From NCBI RefSeq assembly GCF_013426895.1, contig NZ_AP023176.1:62001-126000 (forward strand): DNA of 64,000 nt, written 5' to 3'. Made by a program: the position numbers and the translations under genes. The stretch is from Paraburkholderia largidicola (lineage in GTDB: Bacteria; Pseudomonadota; Gammaproteobacteria; Burkholderiales; Burkholderiaceae). Below are positions 52,811 through 60,987 of this stretch, piece after piece (position 1 is the first letter of the stretch; each line of letters opens with the position of its first letter). Under the pieces are notes generated by a model, which made no database searches, had not been told where the DNA came from, and saw nothing but the letters and a program-made list of their open reading frames with translations.

Positions 52811-53705
52811 TTCGCGCGGCGCGGACCTCAACATCGGCATCGGCACACGCGAGGTCGCCGTAGGGCCGTGCAGGCCGCGCTGGATGCCGGCGCGCAAGCC
52901 CGCTTCACCCGCGGGCTCGCGCAGTGTGCCGATGCCCGAAACGCAATGGTTCACGCAAGCGGGTGTGTTCGACGCACTGCGCGCAGCGCTCGAGCCCGCG
53001 CCGGATAGCGATGCGCCGCAAGCGCCGCGCGTGCCGTCGCGAACGCGCGGCGCCCATATCGTGCTCGACGATTTCTGGGGCAATCACGCGATATTGCGTG
53101 GCGATTTCCGCACGTTGCGCGCGCGCGAAGTCGACGAGATCGCGCGCGCGCATTTCGTCGATATCTATGGCGTCGATGGAGAGACCGTCGCCGTGCGCAC
53201 ATGCATGCAGCGTGGCGGACGCGCCATGTTTGCCAGCGCGTTGCCGCGTGCGCTGGTGGATGGCATGGGCGAGGCGAGTGCGTCGGCCGGCGCCCGCATG
53301 CTGGCGTTGAAACTGTGCCTGCCTGAAATGCTCAACCGGACGCTGCCCCAAATGCCTCGCGCAAACGCGCTGGTCGTATTCGCCGCGGACGCGCTGATCC
53401 AGGCTGTGCTGATAGAAGCGGGCGGCTGGGCCTGTTATGACGCGCAGCGCCTTTTCGCGGGAGACGAATGCGATCCCGCAAAAGTCACGCTGCTCGCGGA
53501 ACAGGCGTTCGAGCGCTGCGCGGAACGCACGACGCTCAAACGCGAGGATTGCGCGCTGGGCTTCTTTGGCTGCGGCATTGCAGTCGATCTCGCCGCGCTG
53601 CAGGCGCGCTTCGCGAGCGTGACTACGCTGGCTGCGCCCAATGCCTGTCAGGCACCCGAGGGCGGCGATAGCCTCGCGCATCATCTGCTGGAGTACGCGC
53701 AATGA
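52791..53705 (+). CDS. PilM-like pilus/pseudopilus assembly protein
   Basis: This 304-residue protein begins inside the end of gspE (20-base overlap) at a GTG with GGAG before it. The start SPWSIDSRGADLNIGIGTREVAV fits the PilM/GspL-cytoplasmic pattern, and the rest has actin-like features (ANALVVFAADALIQAVLIEAGGWACYDAQRLFAGDE). In type IV pilus systems PilM docks to PilN; its presence rather than a normal GspL makes this a hybrid. Detection by profile search would be needed for certainty. Confidence 0.7.
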   Translation: MSPWSIDSRGADLNIGIGTREVAVGPCRPRWMPARKPASPAGSRSVPMPETQWFTQAGVFDALRAALEPAPDSDAPQAPRVPSRTRGAHIVLDDFWGNHAILRGDFRTLRAREVDEIARAHFVDIYGVDGETVAVRTCMQRGGRAMFASALPRALVDGMGEASASAGARMLALKLCLPEMLNRTLPQMPRANALVVFAADALIQAVLIEAGGWACYDAQRLFAGDECDPAKVTLLAEQAFERCAERTTLKREDCALGFFGCGIAVDLAALQARFASVTTLAAPNACQAPEGGDSLAHHLLEYAQ

Positions 53706-54232
53706 TCCAGCGACTCGACATCGACTTCGCTCGCCGCCGGCCGCGCCTTGCGCCAGCGGGACTCGTCGTGCTGTGCATCGCGATCTGTGCGCTGCTTGCG
53801 AGCGGTGTGCGGCTGTGGCAGGCATTCGACGACAACGAGCAGGCGCAGGAACGACTGGACGAAGCGCGTCATCGTGTGCTCGCCAAAGCGCATCTCGTCA
53901 GGGCGCAACCAACGCCTGCCGCGATGCATGCGGAGAAGCAGAGTCTTGCGGTGCTGAGTGAACTGACGGTGCCGTGGCAAGACCTGTTGTCGATCGTCGA
54001 GGACTGTCCGGACCATGATGTCGCGCTGATCGGCATCGATCAGAACCCGGTACAGAGCCAGATTCGCATCACGGCGGAAGCGAAGAATTTCGACGCAATG
54101 ATCGCGTATCTGCGCTATCTGCAATCGAGCAAGCTGTTGCGCGAGGCCGTGCTCAACGATCACGAGATCGAAGCCAATGTTCCGGGCACGCCCGTCCGGT
54201 TTCAGGTAACCGCCGTGTGGAGCCGCTCATGA
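53702..54232 (+). CDS. PilN-like inner membrane protein
   Basis: This 176-residue protein has one N-terminal membrane segment (LVVLCIAICALLASGVRLWQAF) followed by a coiled region and a small beta-alpha domain (IRITAEAKNFDAMIAYLRYLQSSKLL), as in PilN. Its ATG overlaps the previous stop by four bases (ATGA). It would link the PilM-like protein to the PilO-like protein in a ring. A typical PilN is about 180-200 residues, so length fits. Confidence 0.78.
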   Translation: MIQRLDIDFARRRPRLAPAGLVVLCIAICALLASGVRLWQAFDDNEQAQERLDEARHRVLAKAHLVRAQPTPAAMHAEKQSLAVLSELTVPWQDLLSIVEDCPDHDVALIGIDQNPVQSQIRITAEAKNFDAMIAYLRYLQSSKLLREAVLNDHEIEANVPGTPVRFQVTAVWSRS

Positions 54233-54795
54233 ACGTCGAGTTTCTCCGCGAGCGCTGCCTGACTTTGCGTTTCGAATGGATGCGGCGCTTCGGCGTAGCG
54301 GGCATCGCAGGCATCGCGTTGTTGTGTGCGTCTGCCGTCGTGGCCGATAACGCGATACGCATGCGAGGCGACACGCTCGCGCTGTCGAACGAGGTTCGGC
54401 CTGCGCGTGGCGCGAAGAAAGCAGACGTTGCCCGCGACGCGGGCTCATACGCGGATACCGCCGTGCTCGCGAGCTTGCCCGATCTGTTTCCGCGTTTCGC
54501 GCATAGCGCGGACGATATCGCCGCGATACTCGCGCACGCCCGCGACAGCAATCTGGCAGTCGGCTCGGCGGAATACGTCATCGTTGCCGATCCGGGCGGA
54601 CGCTACGTGCGCTATCAGATGTTGCTTCCCGTCAAGGATCAGTACGTCACGATTCGCCGCTTTCTCGCGTCGGTGCTCAACAGCGTGCCGAACGCGGCGC
54701 TGCGCGAGATTCACGTCGAACGGCCCGCCGTGGACGGCAGTGTGCTCGATGCGCGCGTCCGGTTCGAACTCGTATACGGGACGGCGCGGCCATGA
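54229..54795 (+). CDS. PilO-like/GspM-like inner membrane protein
   Basis: This 188-residue protein has one membrane segment (VAGIAGIALLCASAVVADNAI), a helical linker and a small domain (YVRYQMLLPVKDQYVTIRRFLASVLNSVPNAALREIHVERP) of the PilO/GspM type. It overlaps the PilN-like stop by four bases and itself overlaps the next gene (ATGA at 54792). The protein likely pairs with PilN in the inner membrane. Confidence 0.75.
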   Translation: MNVEFLRERCLTLRFEWMRRFGVAGIAGIALLCASAVVADNAIRMRGDTLALSNEVRPARGAKKADVARDAGSYADTAVLASLPDLFPRFAHSADDIAAILAHARDSNLAVGSAEYVIVADPGGRYVRYQMLLPVKDQYVTIRRFLASVLNSVPNAALREIHVERPAVDGSVLDARVRFELVYGTARP

Positions 54796-55370
54796 GTTCC
54801 GTTCTCCTTCGCCGCTCTGTGCTGGGCATGTGCCTGATCGCGACGATCGCGCTTTCTGTGAAGGCGTGGCGCGCGCCGGAAGGACAGTCGGCGATGGCGG
54901 CGGTGAGTGTCGCGCGTCATGACGCCGCGTCGATGGCTTCTTCGGTTCGGTCCACGGCAAGGCACGACCGCGCGAAATCCCCCGGCAAAGCAACCCAGGC
55001 AGCGAGCGAAAAGACTTCGAACGAGAAGCTCGCGGCATTGCGAAAGCCCATGTCGCTCGAATCGCGCAACAACCCGTTTGCCGCGTCGTCGTGGCTGCCG
55101 CCTCCGCCCCCGCCGGTACAGGCCGCGCCCGAGCCCCCGCCGCCGCCGACCGCGCCGCCCGTGCCTTATGTGTACCTCGGCAAACTGGACGGCTCGACGC
55201 TCAAGCCACGCGTCTTCCTGAGCAGTGGCGATCAGTTGCTGATCGTGTCTCAGGGAGAAGTGGTCGATGGACAGTACCGCGTCGAGTCGATTTCCGACGC
55301 CGACATCGTACTGATGTATCTGCCGTTGAATCAGAGGCAGGTCATATCGATGCAAAGCGAAGGAAAATGA
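54792..55370 (+). CDS. PilP/GspC-like protein with a proline-rich stretch
   Basis: This 192-residue protein has an N-terminal hydrophobic segment (LLRRSVLGMCLIATIALSVKAW), then a flexible Ala/Ser-rich part. A remarkable polyproline stretch follows at about residues 102-122 (PPPPPPVQAAPEPPPPPTAPP). The end is a beta domain, VPYVYLGKLDGSTLKPRVFLSSGDQLLIVSQGEVVDGQYRVESISDADIVLMY, typical of the PilP/GspC homology region that contacts the secretin. The polyproline may span the periplasm. It is translationally coupled to the PilO-like gene. Confidence 0.78.
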   Translation: MSSVLLRRSVLGMCLIATIALSVKAWRAPEGQSAMAAVSVARHDAASMASSVRSTARHDRAKSPGKATQAASEKTSNEKLAALRKPMSLESRNNPFAASSWLPPPPPPVQAAPEPPPPPTAPPVPYVYLGKLDGSTLKPRVFLSSGDQLLIVSQGEVVDGQYRVESISDADIVLMYLPLNQRQVISMQSEGK

Positions 55371-55384
55371 GGGAAGGAAAATAA

Positions 55385-57679
55385 ATGACAGCCGCATGCA
55401 GCCGCGATCGGAGCCGCAACGGGGACAGCGGCTCATCTACGCGCTATCCACCGCAGTCCGCGCCCCTCACGCATGGCTCGCCCCGTGTGCCGATCTCGAA
55501 GCGCCAGGCTGCGTGCATCGCCCTGGCCGTGCTGGCGTTGGGCGGTTGTGTGACGCCGCCCGCCACGCGTCAGAACGATCCCACCAACGCACAATTGCAG
55601 ATCGACTATCTGCACGATCGCGACGCGCGCGTGAATGCGTTGCTCGACGATGCGGACGCGTACCGCGCGAGCTATCAGTACGACCTCGCGGTCAAGGCGC
55701 TTGGCCAGGCCTACCAGATCGACCCGACCAGCGAGCGTGGCCGCAAGATCGGCGCCGCGCTCGACCGCGACCGGCGCGACCTCACGAGTTTGCAGGAAGC
55801 CGACCGCATGATGCAGCGCGGCTCGTATGCGGTCGCGGAAGAGCGCGTGCATCGGGTGCTGGCGCAGAACCCGACCAATCCGATGGCGCAGCAGATGCTC
55901 AGGGATATCCAGGACAAGCGTAATCAGCAGCGCGCGCTGAAGGAGGAAAAGATCACCGCCTCGTCCATCATGCGGACGCCCGTCACGCTGCAGTTTCGCG
56001 ATGCCAATGTGCGGATGGTGTTCGAAGCGCTGTCGAAAACGACGGGTCTCAACGTGATTTTCGATCGCGACGTACGCGCCGACCTGAAGACGACCATCTT
56101 CGTGACCAACGCGACGCTGCAGGACACCGTCGACATGATCCTGATGCAGAGTCAGCTCGACAAGAAGCAACTGAACGCGAACACGCTCTTCATCTATCCG
56201 GCGACGCCAGCGAAGGAACTGGAGTATCAGGAACTGAAGGTGCGCACGTTCCAGTTGTCCAATGTCGATGGGAAGCAGATTCAGGGCTTGCTGAAGAGCC
56301 TGCTGAAACTGAAGGAAGTGGTGGTCGACGAACGGTCGAACACCGTCACGATACGCGGCACGCCCGATACGATCCGCGTGGCCGAGGAAATGATCGCCGC
56401 GCAGGACATTCCCGAGCCCGAGGTGATGATGGAAGTGCAGGTGCTGGAGGTTTCGCACGATCGCATGACCGACCTTGGCATCGAATGGCCGAACTCGTTC
56501 ACCGTGTCGACGCCCGCCACGGCCAATACCTGGGGCGAGTTGCATCATCTGCCCATCAATGCGCTCAATGTGAGCGGCCTGTCCGCGACGGCCAATTTCA
56601 AGCTGAGCGACACGGATGCCAATCTGCTCGCCAGTCCGCGCATTCGTGCGCGCAACAAGGAAAAGGCGCGCATCCTGATCGGCGACAAGGTGCCCGTGAT
56701 TTCGAGTTCGAGCACGCCGAGCACGAGCGGACCGTCCTATACGCAGATGGTCCAGTACCTCGACGTCGGCATCAAGCTCGAAGTCGAGCCGCAGGTGTAT
56801 CGGGACGGCGATGTCGGTATCAAGCTGAACCTGGAAGTGAGCAACATCACCAAGGTTATCCAGAGCGACAGTTCGCAGGCAGGGCTGACGACACTCGCTT
56901 ATCAGATCGGCACGCGCAACGCGTCGACGAGTCTGCGTTTGCGCGACGGCGAAACGCAGATCCTCGGCGGCCTGATTTCCGACCAGGACAGAACGACGGC
57001 CGACAAGGTGCCTGGCCTCGGCCAGTTGCCCGTGCTCGGACGGCTCTTCTCCAATCACAACGGCGACCACGTGAAGACGGAGATCGTGCTGCAGATCACG
57101 CCGCATATCGTGCGTCCGCAGATCGCCGCCGACGCGGATACGCAGGAAGTCTGGTCGGGCACCGACGTCAACGTGCACTCGGAGCAACTGCGGCTCGACC
57201 CGGTCGTCGCGGAACTGGAACCGGCGGTGCCGCGTCCCGTCGTTCGTACGCCCGGCAGTGTGGGCGGCGGCACGACAGGCGGCGCGGCCTCTACGCCGCA
57301 CAGCAGCACGCAGGGCCGGCCGACCACCCAGCCGCCCGCGAGCGCGTTTGGCCAGTTGCCGCCGGCACCCCGCACGGCGCCGCCGCAGCAGCCGTACGGT
57401 GGCCGCTATTCGACCTTGCCTGCGCCGCCGGTGCCGCCCGCTAACGGCGCCACGCCGCCGGCCGATCAAGGCGCTCCCGAGGCGCAGTCGAGCGGCGAGA
57501 ACGGCAACGGGAACGCGCCACAGATCCCGTCCGCCGCACCCGGCGCGCAGATGGCGCCTCCGCCTGCGCCCGCACCCGCGCTGTCAGCGCCGGCCGCGCC
57601 TCCGTCGAACCTCGTGATGCCGCCAGGCGATATGCCGAGCGACAACCCGCTGCGTCCGGTGCAGAACGGCGGGTACTGA
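55385..57679 (+). CDS. gspD: Type II secretion outer membrane secretin GspD
   Basis: This 764-residue secretin forms the outer membrane channel. An unusual long Arg/Ser-rich N-terminus precedes a lipoprotein-like signal (IALAVLALGGC). N-terminal domains run to about residue 350 (TPVTLQFRDANVRMVFEALSKTTGLNVIFDRDV, and LSNVDGKQIQGLLKSLL), then the secretin domain with ASPRIRARNKEKARILIGDKVPVISSSSTPS and SLRLRDGETQILGGLISDQDRTTADKVPGLGQLPVLGRLFSNHNGDHVKTEIVLQITPHIVRP. A Pro/Ala/Gly-rich tail of about 150 residues follows. I kept the ATG at 55385 (AAGGAAAAT before it), but the GTG at 55487 would put the lipobox at a normal place. It is downstream of the PilP-like gene by 14 bases. Confidence 0.92.
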   Translation: MTAACSRDRSRNGDSGSSTRYPPQSAPLTHGSPRVPISKRQAACIALAVLALGGCVTPPATRQNDPTNAQLQIDYLHDRDARVNALLDDADAYRASYQYDLAVKALGQAYQIDPTSERGRKIGAALDRDRRDLTSLQEADRMMQRGSYAVAEERVHRVLAQNPTNPMAQQMLRDIQDKRNQQRALKEEKITASSIMRTPVTLQFRDANVRMVFEALSKTTGLNVIFDRDVRADLKTTIFVTNATLQDTVDMILMQSQLDKKQLNANTLFIYPATPAKELEYQELKVRTFQLSNVDGKQIQGLLKSLLKLKEVVVDERSNTVTIRGTPDTIRVAEEMIAAQDIPEPEVMMEVQVLEVSHDRMTDLGIEWPNSFTVSTPATANTWGELHHLPINALNVSGLSATANFKLSDTDANLLASPRIRARNKEKARILIGDKVPVISSSSTPSTSGPSYTQMVQYLDVGIKLEVEPQVYRDGDVGIKLNLEVSNITKVIQSDSSQAGLTTLAYQIGTRNASTSLRLRDGETQILGGLISDQDRTTADKVPGLGQLPVLGRLFSNHNGDHVKTEIVLQITPHIVRPQIAADADTQEVWSGTDVNVHSEQLRLDPVVAELEPAVPRPVVRTPGSVGGGTTGGAASTPHSSTQGRPTTQPPASAFGQLPPAPRTAPPQQPYGGRYSTLPAPPVPPANGATPPADQGAPEAQSSGENGNGNAPQIPSAAPGAQMAPPPAPAPALSAPAAPPSNLVMPPGDMPSDNPLRPVQNGGY

Positions 57680-57682
57680 GCG

Positions 57683-58228
57683 ATGCCTCGCCTTGTGCGT
57701 CCGGACCGTGTTCGCATTGCGCGCCATGCGAGGCCGCGTGGCTTCACGCTGGTCGAACTCGTGATCACGCTTGCGCTGGTCGGCATTCTCGCGCTTGCCG
57801 TCGTGCCGTTTTCCCAACTGATCGTGCAGCGCGAAAAGGAGCAGCAACTGAGCGCAGCATTGCGCGAGATTCGCACCGCTCTCGACGCGTATAAGGAAGC
57901 AAGCGACGCCGGTCTTATCGAGCGGGAAGCGGAAGCGTCCGGCTATCCGCCTACGCTTGCGGTGCTGGTGGACGGCGTGAAGAACGTAAAGGACCCGAAG
58001 GGCGGCCTGCTGATGTTCCTGCGCCGCGTGCCGCGCGACCCGTTCTTCGCTGGCGACGTCGGGACACCGCCCGAAGACACCTGGAGCCTGCGTGCGTTCG
58101 GCGACCCGCCCGTGCATGCCGACGGCAGTGATGCTTCGGAACGCGGCAACGCGGGCAAGGACGTGTTCGACGTCACGTCGAAGTCGGAGCGCGTCGGTAT
58201 TAATGGCATTCCCTATCGACAGTGGTGA
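57683..58228 (+). CDS. Pseudopilin (prepilin-type, GspG/H-like)
   Basis: This 181-residue pseudopilin has the prepilin leader RPRGFTLVELVITLALVGILALAVVPFSQLIVQREKEQQLSAALREIRTALDAYKEA. Gly-Phe marks the cut site and Glu is at position +5. The C-terminal part includes GYPPTLAVLVDGVKNVKDPKGGLLMFLRRVPRDPFF and EDTWSLRAFGDPP, then a Gly/Asp-rich region. It could be the minor GspH- or GspI-like subunit. It starts 3 bases after gspD. Confidence 0.87.
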   Translation: MPRLVRPDRVRIARHARPRGFTLVELVITLALVGILALAVVPFSQLIVQREKEQQLSAALREIRTALDAYKEASDAGLIEREAEASGYPPTLAVLVDGVKNVKDPKGGLLMFLRRVPRDPFFAGDVGTPPEDTWSLRAFGDPPVHADGSDASERGNAGKDVFDVTSKSERVGINGIPYRQW

Positions 58229-58236
58229 GCGCGACC

Positions 58237-58629
58237 ATGAAACGCATCGATATGCGCCGGCGCGATGCCGGCTTCACGCTGATCGAACTGGTGGTCGTGA
58301 TGGCGATCATCGGGCTGTTGCTGACCATCGCACTGCCGAGTTACATGCACAGCATCGATCGCGGCAAGGAACAGGTGCGCGCGCAGAATCTCGCTGTGAT
58401 GCGCGATGCGATCGACAAGTACTACGGGGACAACGCCGCCTATCCTGACACGCTCGACGAACTTGTGACGCGCCACTATCTGCGCGCGATTCCCGTCGAT
58501 CCCGTCAACGGTGACGACAAATGGGCGGTCGTCGCGTCGCCGGATGACACGAAGCCGGGTGTCTACGATATCGTCCCTGCCAGCAGCCCGCAGGGCACGG
58601 CTTCCGGTGACGCGGGAGCGGGCAAATGA
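58237..58629 (+). CDS. Pseudopilin (prepilin-type, GspG-like)
   Basis: This 130-residue pseudopilin has leader RRRDAGFTLIELVVVMAIIGLLLTIALPSYMHSIDRGKEQVRAQNLAVMRDAIDKYYGDNAAYPDTLDEL. It then has YLRAIPVDPVNGDDKWAVVASPD, close to the GspG C-terminal pattern but shorter. ATG at 58237 with GCGACC ahead; the ORF extends slightly upstream, but that is not needed. A second G-type pseudopilin beside the major one at 49375 suggests minor-pseudopilin roles. Confidence 0.85.
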   Translation: MKRIDMRRRDAGFTLIELVVVMAIIGLLLTIALPSYMHSIDRGKEQVRAQNLAVMRDAIDKYYGDNAAYPDTLDELVTRHYLRAIPVDPVNGDDKWAVVASPDDTKPGVYDIVPASSPQGTASGDAGAGK

Positions 58630-59246
58630 AGTCCGGCGCAGCGCGTGGCCGCCGCACGACTGCGCATGTCGTGCGTGTCGCGCGGGATCGCGGTCTCGTG
58701 ATGTTGACGTTGCTGATCGCGTTGATGCTGCTTTCCGTCGCGCTGATGGGCGCGCTCGATGTCTGGTCGCTGCAACGCAAACGGGAAAACGAACAGCAAC
58801 TGCTGTTCGTCGGCAACCAGTACCGGCTCGCGATATTGCGCTACTACCGCGCTGGGCGCGCGCTGCCCGCTTCCGTCGACGAACTGCTCAACGACACGCG
58901 TGTTCCCGAGCCGCTGCATCATTTGCGGCGCGCGTATGCCGACCCCATCACCGGGCAGAACGATTGGGTTTATATGTATCAGGCGGGACGGATGGCGGGC
59001 TTGCACAGCAATTCAACGGATGCGCCGATCAAGCGCTCCAACTTTCCGCGGCAGTTCGAAGACTTCGAAGGACAGCAGACCTACGCAGGCTGGCAGTTCT
59101 TCTATCTTCCGCCGATGCAGCGCACCTACTCCAACAGCGATACCCCCGCGAAGCCAGCGAGACCGGGTACAGCAGGCGCGCCATTCGATCCGATGAACGA
59201 CGGATTGACCCACTACACGCCACGTCCGTTCGGCGCATCGCATTGA
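58626..59246 (+). CDS. Minor pseudopilin-like inner membrane protein without the +5 Glu
   Basis: This 206-residue protein starts MKSGAARGRRTTAHVVRVARDRGLVMLTLLIALMLLSVALMGALDVWSLQRKRENEQQLLFVGNQYRLAI. The leader lacks the Phe-Thr-Leu-x-Glu prepilin signature, because the residue at +5 after the RDRG site is not Glu. It therefore resembles GspK, or a minor subunit that lost the processing Glu. The C-terminal part has YMYQAGRMAGLHSNS and YAGWQFFYLPPMQRTY. The start overlaps the previous stop (ATGA). Family assignment is a reasonable guess only. Confidence 0.65.
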   Translation: MKSGAARGRRTTAHVVRVARDRGLVMLTLLIALMLLSVALMGALDVWSLQRKRENEQQLLFVGNQYRLAILRYYRAGRALPASVDELLNDTRVPEPLHHLRRAYADPITGQNDWVYMYQAGRMAGLHSNSTDAPIKRSNFPRQFEDFEGQQTYAGWQFFYLPPMQRTYSNSDTPAKPARPGTAGAPFDPMNDGLTHYTPRPFGASH

Positions 59247-59540
59247 CGATCGGCATCAAGCTGATTGAAATCCCCCTGTTTGCATCTTCATCGTTGCAGG
59301 TCCAACGTCAAGGTCGTGTCATTGATTCTCATTACCTGGCTGTTCACTGCAGCTTATGAGGTTTACCGCACACATGGCGAATGATTTGCGCGCAAATAAC
59401 CCATTCCGTTTCGAATAGAAAACAGATCTTAAGGCGTTCTTAAGCCGCATTCTCCGACACTTCCATTACGGCGAATTTTCGCTTCCTTATCAGGTCGATC
59501 AGCTTTTCTTTCGAATCAGAATCAGACGGAGAGGCTTCGT
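59247..59540. promoter_or_regulatory. Spacer before the sigma-54 activator with palindromes
   Basis: The 294-base spacer carries palindrome ATTTGCGCGCAAAT at 59384-59397 (core shared with 45017-45032). It also carries two CTTAAG copies at 59428-59433 and 59439-59444, 11 bases apart, one helical turn. Both sit upstream of the sigma-54 activator gene and could be regulator sites, perhaps for autoregulation. No small gene or T-run terminator is evident in the part just after the secretion genes. Confidence 0.5.
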
Positions 59541-60974
59541 ATGGACTCGGTGACGAGGAAGCTTTATCACGTTTGCCGCGGGAACCGCGCGCTGCCGGAT
59601 GCGCTGCTGCCGACGACGAAATGGGTGATCGACAGGATCGACATTGGCGCGCGGACGAAGCGTCGTACGCGACTCGTTGCGGGCGCGGGTGGATTGCTCG
59701 ATCTTGCGTCGATGAAGTTTCCGCGTGACACGGACGCGCTCACGGAAGTGCTGGCGACGCGGGATGTCGGCTGGGTCGCGGCGCTCCAGCACGGCCAACT
59801 GGAAGACCCTGCGGTCCGCTCCGTTGTCCGCCGTCACTGCATCAGCTACATCACGCTACCGACGACAGCCGTCGAACTCGGACACGCCGTCGGTCACGCC
59901 CGCGGCATGTGCTCACTGGCCGAAACCACGACAGATGGATCGATGACCGTCGTCGATTGCGACATGATCGGCTCGTGCGATGCGATGCGCCAGCTCTTTC
60001 GCACGGTGCGCAAATTTGCGATGTGCAATGCGCCCGTTCTGATCCAGGGAGAGTCGGGTACGGGCAAGGAACTGACTGCACTTGCCATTCACCGGCACTC
60101 GGATCGACGTCACGCGCCGTTTGTCGCGATCAACTGCGGTGCGATCCCGGTGCATCTCGTGACTTCGGAACTCTTCGGTTATGAGCGTGGCGCGTTCACG
60201 GGGGCGAATGAGCGCAAGACGGGGCGCATTGAATTGGCGAACCGCGGCACTGTATTTCTCGACGAAATCGCCGATCTCCCGATGGAAAGCCAGGTGACGC
60301 TACTGCGCTTTCTGCAGGAGAACAGCATTGAACGACTCGGAGGCGTGTGCCCGATCGATGTGGATGTGAGGATCGTTTGCGCGACAAACGTCGATCTGGG
60401 GCGCGCGGCGCGCGAAGGACGGTTTCGCGAGGATCTCTATCATCGGCTGAGCGTGCTTCAGATGGAAGAGCCGCCGCTGCGCGCACGAGGTGCCGACGTC
60501 GAACTCCTGGCGCTGCATCTGCTCGAGCAGTTGCGTGCGGATTCGCGTCGCCGGATTCGCGGCTTTTCGGACGACGCCGTTCGGGCGCTGCGTGCGCACG
60601 ACTGGCCCGGTAACGTGCGCGAATTGAGAAATCGCGTGTGGCGTGCGGTTGTACTGTTCGACAACTCTGTCATCGCCGCGAGCGACCTTGGCCTTGCGCA
60701 CTATGTCGATGCGCACACGACGTCGCTCGACCAGGTGCGGCGCCGCGCCGAGCAGGAGGCAGTTGAAAGGGCCTTGCTGCGTCATCGCGGCAGAGTCGCC
60801 GACGCAGCGCGCGATCTCGGTGTTTCGCGCGTCACGCTCTACCGGCTGCTCGAGTCGCATGGATTCGATATCGCTTCGTTTCTAAAGGGCTTGCGCACCG
60901 ATGGTTCCCTGACGGCGGTTCGCCAGGTCACGCTCGCTGGTGGGCGCGGATCGACGGATCAGGGATTGTATTGA
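59541..60974 (+). CDS. Sigma-54-dependent transcriptional activator with degenerate receiver (VpsR-like)
   Basis: This 477-residue bacterial enhancer-binding protein has an N-terminal region (1-130) without a recognisable phospho-acceptor Asp, as in VpsR-type proteins. The AAA+ domain holds Walker A GESGTGKE (residues 170-177), the sigma-54 contact loop GAFTGA (217-222), TVFLDEIADLP and the RFREDLYHRL and DWPGNVRELRNRVWRAV segments. The Fis-type helix-turn-helix is RVADAARDLGVSRVTLYRLLE. It lies downstream of the secretion cluster, so it is a candidate master activator. Its target promoters were not recognised by eye. VpsR and related proteins can be tuned by cyclic-di-GMP, which is a hypothesis here. 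Confidence 0.9.
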   Translation: MDSVTRKLYHVCRGNRALPDALLPTTKWVIDRIDIGARTKRRTRLVAGAGGLLDLASMKFPRDTDALTEVLATRDVGWVAALQHGQLEDPAVRSVVRRHCISYITLPTTAVELGHAVGHARGMCSLAETTTDGSMTVVDCDMIGSCDAMRQLFRTVRKFAMCNAPVLIQGESGTGKELTALAIHRHSDRRHAPFVAINCGAIPVHLVTSELFGYERGAFTGANERKTGRIELANRGTVFLDEIADLPMESQVTLLRFLQENSIERLGGVCPIDVDVRIVCATNVDLGRAAREGRFREDLYHRLSVLQMEEPPLRARGADVELLALHLLEQLRADSRRRIRGFSDDAVRALRAHDWPGNVRELRNRVWRAVVLFDNSVIAASDLGLAHYVDAHTTSLDQVRRRAEQEAVERALLRHRGRVADAARDLGVSRVTLYRLLESHGFDIASFLKGLRTDGSLTAVRQVTLAGGRGSTDQGLY

Positions 60975-60987
60975 CAGCCATTGGCCT

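Noticed and set aside
51059..53083. Long minus-strand frame across the gspE gene
   Set aside because: Arg/His-rich shadow; gspE on the plus strand has full ATPase motifs.
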